Part shown: positions 1 to 11,404 of the stretch, in pieces
Layout of the letters: each line of letters starts with the position of its first letter
Numbering within the stretch: position 1 is the first letter of the stretch
Origin: Berberis thunbergii
Lineage: Eukaryota > Streptophyta > Magnoliopsida > Ranunculales > Berberidaceae
Length of the DNA: 64,000 nt
Assembly: GCA_003290165.1 (NCBI GenBank)
Contig: QNQO01000508.1
Coordinates: 248,001-312,000 of the forward strand
Direction of reading: 5' to 3'
The notes under the pieces: generated by a model
The model's input: only the letters and a program-made list of their open reading frames with translations
Told to the model about the DNA's origin: nothing
The model's database searches: none
Position numbers and translations under genes: made by a program

Positions 1-526
1 AGCAAATGGTTTCAAGAGTTTACTTAATTATGTATAGAACACAACGATTATGTTACCTCAGCAATATTGTTCGGATCGGTAGCGTTGGACTACACTCGTC
101 TTTAAGAATGTCAAGGCATATCCTTCCAAGTTGCAATAACATATGCCCACAAATATGAAAGCTAAAGTGGCATTTCATCAAACTGACGGTAAACAACTAT
201 CAATCAAAGCAAAGTAACACAAAATTAACTCCACCTACCTCAACTCCCTGCTTCAACTCATGCAACACAAACCTGAATTCCTCTGAATTGATCCCTAACT
301 CCCTCACAACCGAAAACCACAACTCATCCACTATGAATTATGAAAAACTTCTCAATCGGAACACAACAAAACTTGAAAAAAGGAGTCCTAGCAAATCAAC
401 ATATGAAACAATGTCAACACTTCAAATCAAAAATCTCAAACTAAGCCTAATTTAGATGTCAAACACTGAGATAGAGATCTGAGATCTAACATCAAATGAA
501 ATTCAAAAGGAATAGAAACAAATGAA
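1..526. other. AT-rich sequence without a recognised gene
   Basis: No convincing coding region, RNA gene or named repeat is visible here. Read on the minus strand it has the T-rich look of plant introns or leaders, and it lies downstream of a possible first exon at 780-1025 on that strand, so it could be intronic. Confidence 0.3.
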
Positions 527-676
527 GCTCATACTTTTTTTTTTTTGAAAGGCAAGCAAGGTTTTTATAGGATCCCAGAACCCATAAAGATGTCGCAAGC
601 TGGGTTTGAACCATGAACTAGTAGTGCCATCCACCAAGCTCTAACCGTTGAGTTGTCATGCCATTGGCTCATACTT
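527..676 (-). mobile_element. tRNA-derived SINE with 10-bp target-site duplication
   Basis: On the minus strand the body (666 to 537) opens with a tRNA-like head. It has a box A-like stretch (ACTCAACGGTTAGAG) and, about 30 bp later, a box B-like GGTTCAAACCC, then a tRNA-unrelated body ending in a poly(A) tail (poly-T at 535-546 on the plus strand). The element is flanked by the perfect direct repeat GCTCATACTT at 527-536 and 667-676, the expected mark of LINE-assisted retroposition. The body is about 130 bp, a normal size for plant SINEs. It encodes no protein. The head is too diverged to be a working tRNA. Confidence 0.85.
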
Positions 677-779
677 AATAGTAAGAAACGAAGAAGAAGA
701 ATAAGAGGAGAGAAAATAATCAAGTATCCTTATCGTCTAACAGATTTGAAATGGCGATTGTGAGAACCCTTGAAGAATA

Positions 780-1025
780 CCGAAGAACATTGTTGTTCTA
801 AATGAACTCAAAGTTGCTCCGGGAGTTGATGAAGTTGAAGAAGCTCAGATCTCCTTTGAATGATCGATTGATTCCTCTCGAAAAAGCAACGAATGAACAA
901 CTCGGTTCTATCGTTTGGTTTTCATCGCCATTGAAGAGCGTTTTGCTCGATCTCACCTTCTTATCTAGTTTGGTTTGATGAAGAGCGTGAAAAAATAGAA
1001 ATATAAATTGAGAGAGATCCAAATG
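780..1025 (-). other. possible first exon or leader of a minus-strand gene
   Basis: The minus strand carries a TATA-like TTTATATTT near 1005, followed by CT-rich leader-like sequence and an open stretch of 74 codons (1022-798). The peptide matches no family I recognise. The ATG nearest a typical plant context gives only a seven-codon ORF. This could be the 5' end of a gene running leftward into intron-like DNA, or simply AT-rich noise. Confidence 0.2.
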
Positions 1026-1067
1026 AAGAGCTCAAATTGATCAACTTGTGGGAGACTTATTTCGATT

Positions 1068-1200
1068 GGAAAATGACTTTTAACACCTACTTTTTTATAA
1101 AATAGTTTATTCCTATTTTTAAACTTTTATGATCACAAAAGATTATTTCATTAATCTATGTCAACTCATAAATTTATAGAACATATTTACCCTTCCTAAA
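1068..1200 (-). repeat. left copy of a MITE-like inverted repeat
   Basis: The reverse complement of this stretch aligns by eye over about 135 bp with 11268-11404. Shared blocks include TTAAAAGTCATTTTCC at the outer end and TCTATAAATTTATGAGTT against CCTATAACTTTATGAGTT at the inner end. The two copies face each other around the gypsy element. They may be the two long terminal arms of one DNA transposon or foldback, or two separate MITEs. No clear target duplication is visible beside the outer ends. Confidence 0.55.
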
Positions 1201-2006
1201 CAAATAGAAAACCTAATTTAATATTTTTGTAACCAACAATACATCTTTTATTAATTACTCTAATTTTTTTTAATATTTTTACTTTTTTTAACCCCTAACC
1301 CCTCCCACCCTATTAATCATTATTTTTTTGTTAATTTTTATTTTATATGTTATCTTTTCTTTAATTGCAGTTTGAGCAATTATTTTATGACATTTGTTAG
1401 CTACAAATTGCTATATTAATATTTTCAAGTTAGCATTTTTTTTTATTCTTAAATGTTTTGTCACTCTGAATGTGTTGATTTGACTGGTTGTAAAGAGATA
1501 TCTGAGTTTGAAGAGAAAAAAAATTTGTTTCAATTAATGTTTGCGTTAACTTGTATTTAGTTTACATGAAATTGTCTTATTCAATATTGGTTCACATTTT
1601 ACCTCTGAGGCTATGATCATGCTGTGTGGCAAATAGATTGTGACTAAATAGCGATAAAGAATAAAATATATTACTTTACAGGTAACAATGCATTGTAGAA
1701 TAAGAAATCAAATTTCAATAGTGGGAAAATTGATTTTATTAATTACTTATGGAATAAAAAACAATGATAAATAAAATCAAATTTCTAATTATCTTTAAGA
1801 ACTTAATGAACGGGTGCCTGTAAACTTTTCTAATCTAATTTATGACAAGTTAATCAAATTGATTTTAGTAAATAACTTAAAACCAAATTTCTAATCATCA
1901 TTAACTACATTATGAAAAGTTTACCAAACCTTAGCATAATAATTTGATTATGTCAATGAATGAAAACTTATAATTGGTTGCTTATAATTAGAATTATTAA
2001 TATGGG
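1201..2006. other. AT-rich intergenic sequence
   Basis: Very AT-rich with many short homopolymers. I see no gene, no RNA gene and no recognisable transposon here. Confidence 0.4.
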
Positions 2007-3983
2007 TTTCAAAAATCAGGTTGCATGCTCATTTTTTAGGGTTCTTCGATAGGAATACAGGTTTTGGGTGCGTGGGTGAGCCTCACATTCATGACTCTGA
2101 GGGTTCTTAGACCCATTTCCAGCCTATTGTGCGGTTTGGAGGTGATCAGACCGGAGAAGGGAGGGTTTCGGCGGGGTGGTTGCCGAATTCCTATTGCATG
2201 TAAGTTTTTTTTTCAGTCGCGCGCCGATTGTATTTATTTATATATTCTAGTTTTCGGCTAGTTTACTCATTTTTGAGTTCGCCTTGCAGTTTTAGAAATT
2301 TCGTGGTCCCGCATTCATGGTTTTGTGTGTTTGGAGCTTCGACCGGTAGGAATTGGGTTTTGAAAATCCATTCCGCCCAGGTGAATGAAATTATAATATT
2401 TATTTTGATAAAATAATTATTTGAAATCCTGAATTGAATTTTTACATTATATCGTCAATTGTGTATAATTGAATCCAAATCCGAAATTTGGGTTTTCAGA
2501 TATTTCGATGATTGTGTTGGTTATTTATGAATGAATTATGTATTGGGTTTCCTGAAAGCAGGATATACTTGAATGAAGTCGAATAGTGAATGAATTTTGG
2601 GTGTGATTAGGTTTTGGTGTAATGACATTGGACTTGTATGCTTCGTTTTCGAGTTTGCATAGCATGTCATGTTTTACAGTGGATTGCTGAGTCTTGAGCA
2701 TGCATGATAATTGACTCGAATAAATTTATCGTGGTGAATTGGGTCATGTTGGGACCCTGACATAGTCGTGGTTTTATAAAAAAATTGCCGAATTATTTAT
2801 GATTGCACGTCTGTTACCTTTGGTTATGTACAGACTCGTCATTTGTGCATGTGGATAGTAGTATAAGTGTCTTTACCCCGCTATAATGCCTGTTGTGTCG
2901 ATGCTTAGGAGCTTGCTCGCATCGTGAGTTTGATGGTGCTTGAAATGACTCGCACCTGACATTGTGGACACTATTGCATGTGGCAAGCTTGATGAGGTGC
3001 GGTGAGCTCCCGCACGCACTTGCCACTATAGGGTGCAGTAGGACGGGTCCCGGAGGATGTGCTTTGGAGATTACTCGCTTTCCCTCCCAGCGCACTTGAT
3101 TTTGATTATGTTAGGTTGGCCGTGTTAGGCCAGGCATATGGGATGTTTGAGTTTGTATTCTGTCAGATGGCACCCCATTAGGATACAAACAAGCCCGAAG
3201 TGGTACTGGTGCACATTGTGGGATGTGTCTGGGTGAGACACATTCGTAGGGTATGCGGATACCTACAATATGAGACACTTATACAGGATTTTTGGTTTCA
3301 ACCTGATTCCTATACCTAGGAGACTAGGAAGAATTATGAGATTGTCTTTATTTCCATTGCTTGATATTTACCATGTTTGAATCACGTGTAATGATCGGCA
3401 TATATCGTAAACTGATAGTTATTGTTGAATCGGAAATGTTGTGTTGTTGCTTGAACTTAGAAATATTATCTTTAGAGACACGGTGTGATTTAGTCTTTAG
3501 AACTTGTTATTTATCATTTATTGTTTGGCTTGAATTTTCTGGTATAGTATTCCGTTATTTGTATTTAGTTTGCTCGCACCAGCTAGCTTTGTGCTTTGCT
3601 GACCCCGCAAAGTGCTTCTATTGGAGTGCAGACAGTGTTGGCTTCCTGCTAATCGTTGCGCGTAGGCCTCGATTTTCGTTGTAGGCGCGTTTTGTGCTTT
3701 TTGGTTGTGTCCACCTTGTACGGGTATGTTTTGCTTCCTCTGTGTTTCAGATGTACTATATTACTATACTAGATGTTTGTATACTGGTTTTGTCGCTATG
3801 ACTCTGGCGGGGCGAATCAAATATAGTTATTTTGTTCAAACTTTAGCGTAGTTTTATTTTTGTTTGATTCTCGTATCAAGAATGTGTTATATTATGATGT
3901 TGTGGCCGGTTACGATCCTCCTGTGTAGGTGTTAGTTCACGCATCGACACGTTGCGATTCCCGTGGCGGGTCGGGGCGTGACA
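2007..3983 (+). repeat. 5' LTR of the gypsy element, truncated at its left end
   Basis: It aligns with 9249-11259 of the 3' LTR but starts about 448 bp into it, so the U3 start is lost. It ends in GGGGCGTGACA immediately upstream of the primer-binding site. It also lacks a block of about 27 bp present in the 3' copy near 9411-9439. In a stretch of about 125 bp compared by hand (2031-2155 against 9272-9396) I count nine differences, all transitions. Confidence 0.88.
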
Positions 3984-3988
3984 AAGCT

Positions 3989-4001
3989 TGGTATTAGAAC
4001 C
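3989..4001 (+). other. primer-binding site (tRNA-Met type)
   Basis: TGGTATTAGAACC lies five bases after the LTR end and matches the usual plant TGGTATCAGAGCC site for initiator tRNA-Met with two changes. It would prime minus-strand cDNA synthesis. Confidence 0.8.
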
Positions 4002-4128
4002 ATTGTTATCGGTTCACATAGAACGTCATCGTATACCACTTTCTTGAGTGGATTGGGTAAAGGAGTTTGGACTTTTGTTGTGTTGTTTGATGTATATGTG
4101 TTTTCTTTTTCGTAGAGGTTGTTTGGTG

Positions 4129-5240
4129 ATGGCACGTGGTAAGAGATCCCAGGGTGAGGGATCGGGCACTGCTGGAGAGGATGTCGCTTAGGCTTTTAAG
4201 GAAATGATGACCCAGTTGGCACAAAATATGAGGCAGGGCAGTCACTTAGAGGATCCGTTTACTCGGCGCAACAAGGATTTTGTCAGCTTGGGTGGTGAAA
4301 GATTTGATGGCACTGGAGATTCTCTAGCTGCGGATCGGTGGATCCGTAAGGTAGAGCTCATATTTGAGAGGATGGTGCTGACACCTATACAGCATACTGA
4401 GTTAGCAGCACACCAGTTTGACGGAGAGGCTATGTACTGGTGGGATACAGTGAGGTAGAGTCGTGATGTGTCAGAGATGCAGTGGGATACATTTTGCCAG
4501 GTGTTTGAACAACATTTTGTTCCTGATTCTGCAAGAGCTGAGATAGTGGACAAGTTTTTACATTTACAGCAGGGTTCTAGATCTGTTTCTGAATACTTGT
4601 CCGAGTTTACACAATTGAGCCCGCTATGCCACTTGCTTTATAGATGCTCCAGAGAAGAAAAACATAAGTTTTTGAGTGGTCTGAACCCGTTTCTAAGGAA
4701 ACAGTTGATGGTGATGATTGATCGTCCTTTTGATAGATTAGTGGACGTCACTTTGAGTCAGGAGCGAGTAGACGCTGAGTGTAGAAAAGAGACTTTGGTT
4801 CGACGAGCTAGAGGTTCGGAACGCAGTCAGAGGTTTGGCCTAGGAAGCCAGACAATTGAGCAGGCACCGCAGCCAGAGCGTACCGTTGTCCAGCAGAGAG
4901 ACCCTGGTAGAGGGGGACCAGTTAAGACTGGCAGAGACCACAGAGGTGACAAATGTTCTCCAGGAGATCATCGACAGCAGCAGCAATAGAGACAGCCTAG
5001 GTGGGGTGGTCAGACTGGAACTAGGAGCGGTTGCTTTACTTGTGGTCAGGAGGGACATGTAGCCTGTGATTGTCCAAGATGTCAGACAAATCGATGGGAG
5101 CATGTAGTTTGTTATACTTGTGGACAATCGGGGCACTTTTCTAGACTTTGTCCTTAGAATAGGGATGGACCATCACAGCAGAGGGCGCCTCAGGGACAGT
5201 TAGCACCTGCGCCTGGAATTGGTTAGAGAGTCCCTCTCCC
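4129..5240 (+). pseudogene. gypsy gag (capsid-nucleocapsid), broken by TAG stops
   Basis: Gag forms the particle that packages element RNA. The frame opens at ATG 4129 and can be followed to about 5240. It contains the Retrotrans_gag core (tryptophan-rich MYWWDTV near 4432-4455, then a helical region including FLSGLNPFLRKQL near 4670-4705). Two perfect CCHC zinc knuckles follow at about 5029-5070 and 5110-5152. In-frame TAG codons at 4189, 4456, 4987, 5155 and 5224 break it. Each stands where the family usually has glutamine or tolerates it, so a CAG to TAG change is the simplest origin. A glutamine- and arginine-rich linker precedes the knuckles. Confidence 0.85.
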
Positions 5241-5372
5241 AGCACCGCCTGTTCGCCTAGCAACTATTTTCGGTCAGGGAAATGTTGAGGGTATGTTATT
5301 ATTATTTTTATTGTTGTTTTGTGTGTGTCGGATGTAGTAAGATTGTGTTATGTGCATTATGCGTAGGAAAAA

Positions 5373-5663
5373 TTGCATGTTAGTGTGATGTTATGTGATT
5401 CAGGATACATGTGTTGTGTGCCAGGTTTTGTGCATTCGTCGTCTTCCCTGTTGAGGGCTCTTTTCGATACAGGAGCATCTAGGTATTTTATTTCTAGAAA
5501 GTTGGTTGTTAGAGACAACCTTGAGGTGGTGCCTTTGCCGGAGCCCTTGTGCGTTGTGTCTCCCTTGGCCAGTTCGGTTTGGTTGTGGGAGTATTGTCCC
5601 CGTTTCGAGTTTTTCTTGTTGGGGTATAACTTTGTGTTTGACTTTATTGTCTTGGGGTTTTGA
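5373..5663 (+). pseudogene. gypsy aspartic protease fragment
   Basis: The retropepsin active-site motif is visible as [12 protein letters not shown] at about 5461-5500, with the catalytic Asp-Thr-Gly intact. Protease would cleave the Gag-Pol polyprotein. The open stretch ends at 5663 and the polyprotein continues in another frame, so a frameshift lies near 5640-5680. Upstream, between the zinc knuckles and the protease, the sequence has decayed and contains several stops. Confidence 0.75.
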
Positions 5664-7125
5664 GGGCTATCATTTGATTCTAGGGTTGGATTGGTTGTCC
5701 AGTCATCCTGTGATCATTGATTGCTTGCATAGATCGGTGATGCTAGCGTCACCTGATGTTTCGCCTCGTGTGTTGGCTTGTGAGCCCGATTCGGTTTCTT
5801 TGATGTCGAGTTTTCTTAGCTCTCTTGAGATTTCTTGTCCCGACACCAGTTCTGTAGAGGTTGTGTGTGAGTTCCCAGATGTCTTTCAGGAGATTCCTGG
5901 TATCCCTCGTCGTGAGGTAGAGTTTCAAATTGACCTGGTTTCTAGTACTGCACCTATATCTAAATCAGCGTACAGGCTTGCACCTAAGCAATTGGAAGAG
6001 ATGAAAGTACAACTTGATGAGTTGCTTTGTAAGGGGTTTATTCTTCCGAGCAATTCACCTTGGGGAGCTCCAGCAATATTTGTATCCAAGAAGGATGGAT
6101 CATTGAGGATGTGCATAGATTATCGAGATCTGAATAAAGTGACCATCAAGAATAAGTATCCATTGCCTCGGATTGATGATCTATTGGATCAGTTGAGGGG
6201 AGTCGTAGTGTTTTCACAGTTAGATTTGCAGTTTCGGTATCATCAGATGAGAGTTGAGGAACATTCCGTTCCAATTACAGCTTTTCGGACCCGTTATGGC
6301 TTGTATGAGTTTCCAGTCATGCCATTTGGATTGACAAATGCACCAGCTTTCTTCATGGATTTGATGAATAGATTGTTCAGTCCATACTTGGACAAGTTTG
6401 TGGTAATCTTCATTGATGATATTTTAGTGTACTCGAGGAGTTTAGAGGAGCACAGAGAGCACCTTCTCATTGTTTTGCAGACACTTAGAGAAAATCAGTT
6501 GTATGCGAAGTTCAGTAAGTGTCACTTCTGGGAGCCCGAAGTTCGATTTCTCGGACATGTCATTTCTAGTGGAGGTATTGCAGTGGATCCCGAGAAAGTC
6601 GAAGCAGTGAAGTCATGGAGACGGCCGAGTATTGTGACCGAGATTCGTAGTTTTATGGGTTTGGCTGGTTATTACCGATGGTTTATCAAGAAATTTTCTC
6701 TGATTGCAGCACCACTCACTCAGTTAACTAGAAAGAATGTTCCTTTTGTATGGTTAGAAAAGTGTGAAGAAGCTTTTGAAACTTTGAAGCTTCGGTTGAC
6801 TTCAGCACCAATGTTGACTATTCCGACACCTGGTAGCTGACTGGTAGTATTTACTGATGCTTGCGGTACAGGATTGGGTGGAGTGTTGATGCAAGGCAGG
6901 AAGGTCATAGCCTATGCGTCTCGACAGTTGAAACCCCACGAGCGAAAATATCCGACACATGATTTAGAATTGGCAGCCGTAGTCTTTACTTTGAAGATCT
7001 GTAGAAATTATCTGTATGGTGAGAGGTTTGAGTTGTTAACTGATCACAAGAGTTTGAAGTACCTATTCACTCAGAGGGAGTTGAATATGAGGCAACAACG
7101 ATGGATTGATTTTCTTAGAAGTTGA
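5506..7125 (+). pseudogene. gypsy reverse transcriptase and RNase H
   Basis: The RT domain runs from about 5855 to 6640. It includes the palm motif [12 protein letters not shown], the [12 protein letters not shown] block and the catalytic FIDDILVYS box near 6409-6435. The connection and RNase H region follows, with [14 protein letters not shown] near 6854 and [10 protein letters not shown] near 7039. A TGA at 6838 interrupts the RT-RNase H junction and a frameshift near 7110-7125 ends the stretch. The RT catalytic aspartates are intact. RT and RNase H convert element RNA to DNA in the particle. Confidence 0.9.
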
Positions 7126-8790
7126 CTTTGAGATACAGCATCAGCCTGGTAGGGCCAATGTGGTTGCAGATGCCTTGAGTAAGCGACATACAGTGATGGA
7201 AACCATGATGATTCAGGAGTACCGAACACTTGAGACATTAGTTTCAGTTGCAGTTCAGCCTACTCTCAGTACAGAGGGCAGCATGATAGCGGGTTTAGCA
7301 GTTTATCTGCCATTGATTAGTAGAGTGGTGGAGAGATAGACCTTTGATCCATTGATTACGAGGCAGATAGCAGATTTAGTAGTTGACACATTGGATGAGT
7401 GCCATACCTATTGGTCGGTGGGTTCAGATGGAGGGTTGCGGTTTCCGTGGGCGGCTTTGTGTTCCGTCTGATGAGGAGTTGCGAAGAAATATCTTACAGG
7501 AAGCTCATAGATCTTGTTTCACCATTCACCCCGGTGGAACAAAGATGTATCGAGATTGGAGACATTCTTTCTGGTGGCATAGCAAGAAAAAAGACATTGG
7601 AGAGTTTGTGGCACGGTGTGCGACTTGTCAGCAGGTGAAAGCCAAGCATCAGAGACCGTATGGGTTATTGCATCCATTGGATATCCCGACGTGGAAGTGG
7701 GAGTATATCACTATGGATTTCATCGATGGACTTCCACAGACGAGGAAAGGTAATGAGTCGATATGGGTCATTGTTGATCGATTGACGAAGTGTTGCACAT
7801 TCATCCCTGTTAGTATGAATCGGACGGTAGACAGTCTAGCGGTATTGTTCATTCGGGAGATAGTTCACCTTCATGGGGTCGCCTGTTTTCGATTGTATCA
7901 GACAGAGATCCGCTTTTCACAACCCACTTCTGGCAGAGCTTTCAACAAGCTATGGGTACTAGATTGGACATGAGTACAGCTTATCATCCACAGACAGATG
8001 GCCAATCTGAGCGAGTGAATCAGGTAGTGGAAGACATGCTTAGAGCATGCATTTTAGACTTAGGGGGCAGTTGGGAAGATCACCAACCGTTATGCGAGTT
8101 TGCGTACAACAACAGCTACCATGTAAGTATTGGCATGGCACCGTTTGAGGCACTCTACGGACGACCGTGTAGGTCCCTGTTTGTTGGGGCAGAGATTGGA
8201 GAGTCAGTTGTGATCGGCGCCGGATGCGATTAGAGAAACTACTGAGAAGATTGAGCTGATTAGAGCGCGGTTGTTGACAGCCCAGAGTAGATAGAAGAGT
8301 TACGCTGATAGGAGGCGTAAGGAGTTGGTGACAGGGTTTTTTTGAAAGTTTCCCGATACGCGGAGTTGTTAGGTTTCGAAGTCGTGGAAAACTTGCACCG
8401 AGGTATGTAGGGCCATATGAGATTGCTGAGAGGATTGGACCAGTGGCCTACAGATTGGCTTTGCCGCCAGAGTATGTCAGGTATCCACGACGTGTTTCAC
8501 GTATCCATGTTGCGGAAGTGTTTGGCAGACCCGTCACAGATTATGGAGCCTGCCGAGGTGGAGATTTCGGATGAGTTGACGTATCCAGTGAGGCCAGTAG
8601 CCATTGTTGATGATGATGTGAAACAACTTCGTCAGAGAATAGTGAAGTTAGTGAAGGTTCAGTGGAGCCACCGAGCGGGTTACGTGACTTGGGAACTGAA
8701 GGACCAGATGAAACAGAAATACCCGAGCTTTTTGCCTAGGTTTTCTTGTCGTGGTTTTTGTCCGATCTCGAGGACGAGATCTCTTTTAAG
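7106..8790 (+). pseudogene. gypsy integrase with chromodomain-like C-terminus
   Basis: After a frameshift the integrase continues with the N-terminal HHCC zinc region (histidines in EAHRSCFTIHPGG near 7500, cysteines in CATCQQVKA near 7617). The catalytic core follows (MDFIDGLPQ near 7713, then STAYHPQTDGQSERVN near 7973), and then the C-terminal GMAPFEALYGR segment. The tail (about 8560-8740) has RQRIVKLVKVQW and TWELKDQMKQKYP, resembling the chromodomain end of Tekay-type chromoviruses. TAG codons at 7337 and 8292 and frame changes near 7340-7460 and 7930-7960 inactivate it. The segment holding the middle catalytic aspartate lies in the frameshifted zone. Confidence 0.85.
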
Positions 8791-8800
8791 GTGTGTATGA
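8788..8800 (+). other. degenerate polypurine tract
   Basis: AAGGTGTGTATGA directly precedes the TG that opens the 3' LTR at 8801. Related elements have a purine run here that primes plus-strand DNA. In this copy it is interrupted by pyrimidines. Confidence 0.45.
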
Positions 8801-11259
8801 TGTAATATCTGCGTTTTTCAAAAAAAATAAATAAAGATTTTTGGGCGGGGTGTACTCAATAGAGGTGGTGGGGGCACATAGCCACCCACCCTTTAAGAGA
8901 AAACGACCCCCCCTTTTTTTTTTCTTTCTTTCTTCTCTTTCTCTTTTCTTTTTATTTTTTTCTTTCCAGGGAGCGAAACAGCGAGCTCATCGTCGCCTCC
9001 TCCAGCAGAGTTTTGGCGATTGGTTGATTTTCGTCCCCCAAGCTCACCTCCTCCTCCTGATTTCTTCCTCTCTGCATTCCCCCTTCATTTCTCCGGTTTT
9101 TTTTTCGAAACAAGAAAAATCAGTTTTCATTTGGGTTTGGGGTTTGATTGGTTTCCCATAGCTCCGATCAGCCATGTTGGGGCTTGGGTGGCGTCCTTGG
9201 GAGCCCTTAGAACCGACATGCAAGGTTGATTTTGGGGTTGGCCGAATTTTTCAAAAAATCAGGTTGTATGCTCATTTTTTAGGGTTCTTCGGCAGGAATA
9301 TGGGTTTTGGGTGCGTGGGTGAGCTTCACATTCGTGACTCTGAGGGTTCTTAGACCCATTTTCGGCCTATTGTGCGGTTTGGAGGTGATCAAACCGGAAT
9401 ATGGAGGGTTTCGCACGTTTTCGCCAAACTTTGCGTTTCAGCGGGGTGGTTGCCGAATTCCTATTGCATGTAAGTTTTTCTTTTCAGTCGCGCGCCGATT
9501 GTATTTATTTATTTATTCTAGTTTTCGGCTAGTTTACTCATTTTCGAGTTCGCCTTGCAGTTTTAGAATTTTCGTGGTCCCGCATTCGTGGTTTTGCGTG
9601 TTTGGAGCTTCGACCGGTAGGAATTGGGTTTTGAAAATCCATTCCGCCCAGGTGAGTGGAATTATAATATTTATTTTGATAAAATAATTATTTGAAATCC
9701 TGAATTGAATTTTTACATTATACCGTCAATTGTGTATAATTGAATCCAAATCCGAAATTCGGGGTTTTCAGATATTTCGATGATTGTGTTGGTTATTTAT
9801 GAATGAATTATGTATTGGGTTTCCTTAAAGCAGGATATACTTGAATGAAGTCGAATAGTGAATGAATTTTCGGTGTGATTAGGTTTTGGTGTAATGATAT
9901 TGGACTTGTATGCTTCGTTTTCGAGTTTGCATAGCATGTCATGTTTTACCGTGGATTGCCGAGTCTTGAGCATGTATGATAATTGACTCGAATAAATTTA
10001 TCGTGGTGAATTGGGTCATGTTGGGACCCTGACATAGTCGTGGTTTTATAAAAAAAATTGTCGAATAATTTATGATTGCACGTCTGTTACATTTGGTTAT
10101 GTACAGACTCGTCATTTGTGCATGTGGATAGTAGTATAAGTGTCTTTACCCCACTATAATGCATGTTGTGCCGATGCTTAGGAGCTTGCTCGCATTGTGA
10201 GTTGGATGGTGCTTGAGATTACTCGCACTTGACATTGTGGACGCTATTGCATGTGGCAAGCTTGCTGAGGTGCGGTGAGCTCCCGCACGCACTTGATTTG
10301 GACGGTCCCAGGATGTGCTTTGGAGATTACTCGCTTTCCCTCCCAGCGCGCTTGATTTTGATTATGTAGGTTGGTCGTGTTAGGCCAGTCGTTCGGGATG
10401 TTTGAGTTTGTATTCTGGCAGATGACACCCCATTAGGATACAAACAAGCCCGAAGTGGTACTGGTGCCACGTTGTGAGATGTGGTCTGGGTGAGACACAT
10501 TCGTAGGGTATGCGGATACCTACGATATGAGACACTTGTACAAAATTTTACAGGATTTTTGGTTTCAACCTGATTGTTATACTTAGGAGACTAGGAAAAG
10601 TTATGGGATTGTCTTTATTTCCATTGCTTGATATTTACCATGTTTGAATCACGTGTAATGATCGGCATATATCGTAAACTGGTAGTTATTGTTGTATCTG
10701 AAATGTTTGTGTTGTGGCTTGAACTTAGAAATATTATCTTTAGAGACAAGGTGTGATTTAGTTTTTAGAACTTGTAATTTATCATTTATTGTTTGGCATG
10801 AATTTTTCTGGTATAGTATTCCGTTATTTGTATTTAGTTCATTCGCATCAGCTAGCTTTGTGCTTTGCTGACCCGCAAGGGGTGTGCTTCTATCGGAGTG
10901 CAGGCAGTGTTGGCGTTCCTGCTGATCGTGGCGCGTAGTCCCCTGATTTTGGTTGTAGGCGCATTTTGTGCTTTTTGGTTGTGTCCACCCTGTACAGGTT
11001 ATGTTTTGCTTCCTCTGTGTTTCAGATGTACTATATTACTATACTAGATGTTTGTATACTGGTTTTGTCACTATGACTTTGGCGGGGGCGAATCAAATAT
11101 AGTTATTTTGTTCAAACTTTAGCGTAGTTTTATTTTCGTTTGATTCTCGTATCAAGAATGTGTTATATTATGATGTTGTGGCCGGTTACGATCTGCTTGT
11201 GTACGTGTTAGTTCACGCATCGACATGCTGCGATTCCCATGGCGGGTCGGGGCGTGACA
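8801..11259 (+). repeat. 3' LTR of the gypsy element, full length (2459 bp)
   Basis: It opens with TGTAATATCT and ends with GGGGCGTGACA. The first 450 bp, missing from the 5' LTR, include pyrimidine-rich leader-like sequence (8905-8965). Short open stretches inside are LTR sequence and not genes. Confidence 0.9.
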
Positions 11260-11267
11260 GTAAAGAT

Positions 11268-11404
11268 GTCCTATAACTTTATGAGTTAATAGAAAATCAT
11301 TGTTTGTTATAAAAGTATAAAAGTATGCACAAATTAGCTATTACATCAACTATGATATTTAATAGTCTATTTTGTAAAGAAGTATGCCTTAAAAGTCATT
11401 TTCC
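11268..11404 (+). repeat. right copy of the MITE-like inverted repeat
   Basis: This is the partner of 1068-1200 in opposite orientation, starting eight bases after the gypsy 3' LTR. Identity is moderate, with the last 16 bp (TTAAAAGTCATTTTCC) perfectly matched. Confidence 0.55.

Larger units (their letters stand above)
2007..11259 (+). mobile_element. Ty3/gypsy chromovirus-like LTR retrotransposon, decayed
   Basis: This is a complete but inactive gypsy element. In order it has a truncated 5' LTR, a tRNA-Met-type primer-binding site, gag with two CCHC knuckles, protease, reverse transcriptase, RNase H, integrase with a chromodomain-like tail, a degenerate polypurine tract and a full 3' LTR. 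RT before integrase makes it Ty3/gypsy. Large LTRs ending in GGGGCGTGACA and the C-terminal TWELKDQMKQKYP motif point to the Tekay/Del-type chromoviruses, by family knowledge rather than a search. Many in-frame stops and at least four frame changes show it is dead. No target duplication can be scored because the left end is missing. Confidence 0.9.

Noticed and set aside
560..665. A functional tRNA gene
   Set aside because: Box A- and B-like motifs are present but the cloverleaf is not, and the poly(A) tail with target duplication identifies a SINE.
8841..9229. ORFs of about 70-106 codons at the start of the gypsy 3' LTR
   Set aside because: They lie fully inside the LTR and are phenylalanine/serine-rich readings of pyrimidine tracts.
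2007..11259. A target-site duplication for the gypsy element
   Set aside because: The left LTR is truncated, so bases left of 2007 cannot be compared with those right of 11259.
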